From Gemmatimonadota bacterium (lineage in GTDB: Bacteria; Gemmatimonadota; Gemmatimonadetes; Gemmatimonadales; Gemmatimonadaceae), in contig JAJPIS010000077.1 in the NCBI GenBank assembly GCA_021324635.1, positions 1-64,000 on the forward strand: a DNA stretch of 64,000 bases. The letters are read 5' to 3'. The position numbers and the translations under genes were made by a program. Shown here in pieces: positions 61,569 to 64,000 of this stretch. The notes below the pieces were generated by a model. It searched no databases and was not told the DNA's origin. It worked only from the letters and a program-made list of their open reading frames with translations. The stretch's first letter is position 1, and the number at the start of each line of letters is the position of its first letter.

Positions 61569-63455
61569 TCACTGGGTCGTCGGCCCGGTCTCGACGGGGA
61601 AGTCGAGGTAGGATGCGTACGGGCCGCTCCGATAGATCCGCTGGCGAGCGCTCCGGAAGTCGGCGTCGGTCGCGGCGAAGATGCTGGGCACGAACGTCTG
61701 CGGGTTCCGGTCGATGATGGGGAACCAGGTGCTCTGGACCTGCACCATGATCCGGTGCCCCGTCCGGAAGCGATAGTCCTGCGTGTGCAGGTCGATCCGG
61801 TACTCCTCGACCTGGTTGGGCGTGATCGGGTGGGGCGTCGTGAAACTCTGCCGAAAGCGGCCCCGAAAGACGTCGTTCGCGACCATGAGCTCGTATCCGC
61901 CGAACGACGCCGGCTGGCCGGTCGGCATCGTGTCGGGGTAGACGTCGATCAGCTTGACGACCCAGTCGGCATCGGATCCGGTCGTGGCGGCGAACAGGTG
62001 GGCGGTGATCGCGCCGGCGAGCGTCACATCGTGGTCGAGTGGTGCCGTCTCGTAGGTCAGGACGTCGGGCCGGCCGTCGACGAAGCGCTGGTCCTGCACC
62101 AGCCAGGTGGGCCAGCCGGAGCCGCCGGGATAGTACGTGGGCGGGATCGGGCGCCGGCGGTACGGCACCGGGTGCCGAGGATCCGAGACGTAGCTGTCGA
62201 ACCCACTGTCGTGTGCCGCCGTCGCCGCCGCGGGTCGCTCGAACGCCGCGCCCCCGCCCGGCTGAAAGTAGAGGCGCTCCTGCGTGACGCCCGCTCTGGG
62301 CGGCCAGCTATCGAAGTGCCGCCACGTGTTGCTCCCGGCCTCGAAGGTGACCGCCTCCGGGAAATGTCCCGGGCCGCGGTCCTTGAGGTAGTAGGCGAAG
62401 AAGGGGACCATGATGTCCTTCCGGAACTCGGCGGCGGTGGGCACGCCAAAGTCGATGTCCCCGAGCTTCGCTCCCTCGCGCTCGAACCCCCACCCGCCGT
62501 GGTACCATGGTCCGACGACGAGAAAGTTCTTGTGCGCGGTGTCGTACTTCTCGAGCGCCTCGTAGATGGTGATCGGGCCGTAGAAGTCCTCCTGGTCCCA
62601 CCAGCCGGCGACGTTCAGCGTCGGAACGTTCACGTGATCGAGGTACGGGAGCGCCGTCTGCCGCTGCCAGAACGCGTCGTAGTTCGGGTGCGCGACGAAG
62701 TCGTTCCAGGTCGGGATCGTGCCGTGGAGATACGTCCGATTGACGTTGCTGAGGGCACCCAGACGGAGGTACCAGTCGTAGGTGTCGTAGCGGTCGAACT
62801 CGAATGGCTTCTGTTGCTTGTTGGTCTCCATGCGCACCGCGTACTCGAAGCCGTAGCTGAGCCGGAACGCGCCGTTGTGATGGAAATCGTCGCCGAGGAA
62901 CATGTCGATGGGGGATGCCTGCGGCGAGACGGCCTTGAGCGCGGGATGCGGGTCCAGCATCGCCATCACCGTCGTCCAGCCGTCGTAGGAGATGCCGAGC
63001 ATCCCGACGCGCCCGTTGTTGTTGGGCACATGCTTGACCAGCCAGTCGATCGTATCGTAGGCGTCGGTGCTCTCGTCGATCGCGCCGGGGTCCTTGCGGT
63101 CGCGCGGCGCGCGCATCATGACGAACTGGCCTTCCGACTTGTAGCGGCCGCGGATGTCCTCGAAGACGAAGATGTATCTGTCATCGGCCAGCTCCCGAAG
63201 GTAGTTCGCGAACCATCGGGTGCCGCCGTCGGCACTGTATGGCGTGCGCAGGAACATGATCGGCAGGGGCGCCTGGGCGTCGCTCGGCGCATAGATCACG
63301 ATGTGGAGGCGGACGCCGTCCCGCATCGCGATCATCGAGTCCTGCCTGACGTACCCGGCCGGCGGGCCCGGCGGCTGCTGGGCACGGACCGCCGCGGGCG
63401 CGGCGAGGCTGGCCACGAGCGCCAGCCTCGCCACGCCGCGCGCCGCCGCGGTCAC
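61569..63455 (-). CDS. CocE/NonD-family alpha/beta hydrolase
   Basis: Exported hydrolase of 628 residues. The GTG at 63455 overlaps the upstream gene's stop (GTGA); the track GTG is two codons earlier. A signal peptide ends near VRAQ. The catalytic domain shows FEDIRGRYKSEGQF, the Ser nucleophile in GMLGISYDGW (GxSYxG of the CocE/X-Pro dipeptidyl peptidase clan) and GPWYHGGWG with the catalytic His. NVAGWWDQED likely contains the Asp. A C-terminal jelly-roll of about 230 residues is typical of cocaine-esterase-like and alpha-amino-acid ester hydrolases. Substrate, ester or peptide, is undecided. Confidence 0.88.
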   Translation of the reverse strand: MTAAARGVARLALVASLAAPAAVRAQQPPGPPAGYVRQDSMIAMRDGVRLHIVIYAPSDAQAPLPIMFLRTPYSADGGTRWFANYLRELADDRYIFVFEDIRGRYKSEGQFVMMRAPRDRKDPGAIDESTDAYDTIDWLVKHVPNNNGRVGMLGISYDGWTTVMAMLDPHPALKAVSPQASPIDMFLGDDFHHNGAFRLSYGFEYAVRMETNKQQKPFEFDRYDTYDWYLRLGALSNVNRTYLHGTIPTWNDFVAHPNYDAFWQRQTALPYLDHVNVPTLNVAGWWDQEDFYGPITIYEALEKYDTAHKNFLVVGPWYHGGWGFEREGAKLGDIDFGVPTAAEFRKDIMVPFFAYYLKDRGPGHFPEAVTFEAGSNTWRHFDSWPPRAGVTQERLYFQPGGGAAFERPAAATAAHDSGFDSYVSDPRHPVPYRRRPIPPTYYPGGSGWPTWLVQDQRFVDGRPDVLTYETAPLDHDVTLAGAITAHLFAATTGSDADWVVKLIDVYPDTMPTGQPASFGGYELMVANDVFRGRFRQSFTTPHPITPNQVEEYRIDLHTQDYRFRTGHRIMVQVQSTWFPIIDRNPQTFVPSIFAATDADFRSARQRIYRSGPYASYLDFPVETGPTTQ

Positions 63456-64000
63456 GGGCACTGCGGGACGTACGCGCCGCCCCGCGCGGTGTACTCGTTG
63501 ACGGGGATCGGTGACACCGTCGTGTGATAATCGGTCACGACGCTCGGACCACCCAACCCGGCCACGACCACCGCGTCCGGCCCCGACCGTGCCTGCCAGG
63601 TCGTGTCGGCGACCGCCTCCAGGTGGTACATCCGCAGGGCGATCATCCGGTCGCCGCTCGCCTCCTCGACCGTCGAGATCCGCTGCTCCTTGAGGAGCGA
63701 GTCACGGACGGCGGTGTACGTCTGTGGGATCGTGAGCGGGGTCGTGAACCCGCCGGCCTGCTGGTGCACCAGGTTGATGAGCGCCGTCGCCCCGGCCAGA
63801 TCACCCAGCCCGAGCCGGATCTGCGCCCGCACGAGCGCGAGCTCCTCGGCCCGGACGATCGGGATCGGGCTCGAGACGGTCGAGTAGGGGAGGTAGTTCC
63901 TGGCATCGGAGACGCCGGCGTACTGCGCGACCTGCACCGGGTTGAGATCGGGGACGAACTTGTTCTTCCACCGCAGATCGTTCAGCGTGTCGACATCGTT
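63452..64000 (-). CDS. SusD/RagB-like outer-membrane lipoprotein, 5' part outside the window
   Basis: Only the C-terminal 182 residues are present, and the frame stays open to the right edge. The phrase SSPIPIVRAEELALVRAQIRLGLGDLAGATALINLVHQQAGG is the characteristic SusD C-terminal signature, in which the conserved motif tells of a TPR-like substrate-binding fold. PYSTVSSPIPI and EASGDRMIALRMYHLEAV are also family-typical. A SusC-type TonB receptor should be encoded just beyond the window. It overlaps the hydrolase by GTGA, suggesting a coupled uptake-hydrolysis pair. Confidence 0.85.
   Translation of the reverse strand, partial: NDVDTLNDLRWKNKFVPDLNPVQVAQYAGVSDARNYLPYSTVSSPIPIVRAEELALVRAQIRLGLGDLAGATALINLVHQQAGGFTTPLTIPQTYTAVRDSLLKEQRISTVEEASGDRMIALRMYHLEAVADTTWQARSGPDAVVVAGLGGPSVVTDYHTTVSPIPVNEYTARGGAYVPQCP

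Overview
The window is about 70% G+C and densely coded on both strands. GTG starts are common, and many neighbouring genes overlap by ATGA or GTGA. It encodes outer-membrane machinery: TonB-dependent receptors (one with a carboxypeptidase-regulatory N-terminus), a SusD/RagB-like lipoprotein, a tripartite RND pump and an OmpA-like lipoprotein. So this is a diderm. The mix of SusD and Oar-like receptors, gas vesicle genes, HemQ and very high G+C best fits Gemmatimonadota or a close relative. That placement is inferred from gene content, not from a marker tree.

Layout. 1-5.9 kb (minus): phosphate operon pstS-pstC-pstA-pstB-pstB-phoU, with phoU running off the left edge with a long Gly-rich tail. 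6.1-9.3 kb (minus): OFA-type MFS carrier with a 48-residue partner missed by the ORF track, then an outer-membrane barrel protein. 9.4-16.6 kb: LysR regulator divergent from an RND pump operon (pump, adaptor, TolC-like channel). 16.6-20.3 kb: large Oar-like receptor and a REP-like palindrome cluster. 20.3-23.2 kb: ModE-like winged-helix protein and a PhoB/PhoR-type two-component pair, a plausible regulator of the pst operon. 23.3-31.2 kb: purine salvage (ada, PNP), thiD, a SpoU rRNA/tRNA methyltransferase, prepilin peptidase, a one-AAA Hsp100-like ATPase, a metalloprotease lipoprotein and a DUF445 protein. 31.3-39.5 kb: lon, then the conserved ffh-rpsP-rimM-trmD-rplS-rnhB block and an SDR.

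39.5-43.2 kb is the most unusual part. An OmpA-like lipoprotein has two exact TGTGA-N6-TCACA operators upstream. It is followed by a tRNA-Lys(UUU) gene interrupted in the anticodon loop by a 251-nt group I intron. A cyclic-di-GMP (GEMM-I) riboswitch then precedes a beta-helix lipoprotein.

43.3-52.0 kb (minus): a KimA-like potassium permease, eight gas vesicle genes (gvpL, G, F, S/M-type, F/L, K, J, A) and a soluble GAF/PAS histidine kinase, all same-strand and closely packed. No gvpN is visible. 52.2-55.8 kb (plus): hemQ, an LssY_C protein and a DUF4173 membrane protein. 56.0-64.0 kb (minus): SusD-like protein (cut by the edge), CocE/NonD hydrolase, M55 D-aminopeptidase, outer-membrane barrel, cyclophilin and a TonB receptor. 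This reads as a peptide or ester uptake and breakdown region, broken by a 24-bp tandem repeat and several hairpins.

Most ORF-track entries are antisense or out-of-frame shadows caused by the high G+C and are left out. Start sites were moved where a 4-nt overlap, a Shine-Dalgarno sequence or a family N-terminus gave a better choice.
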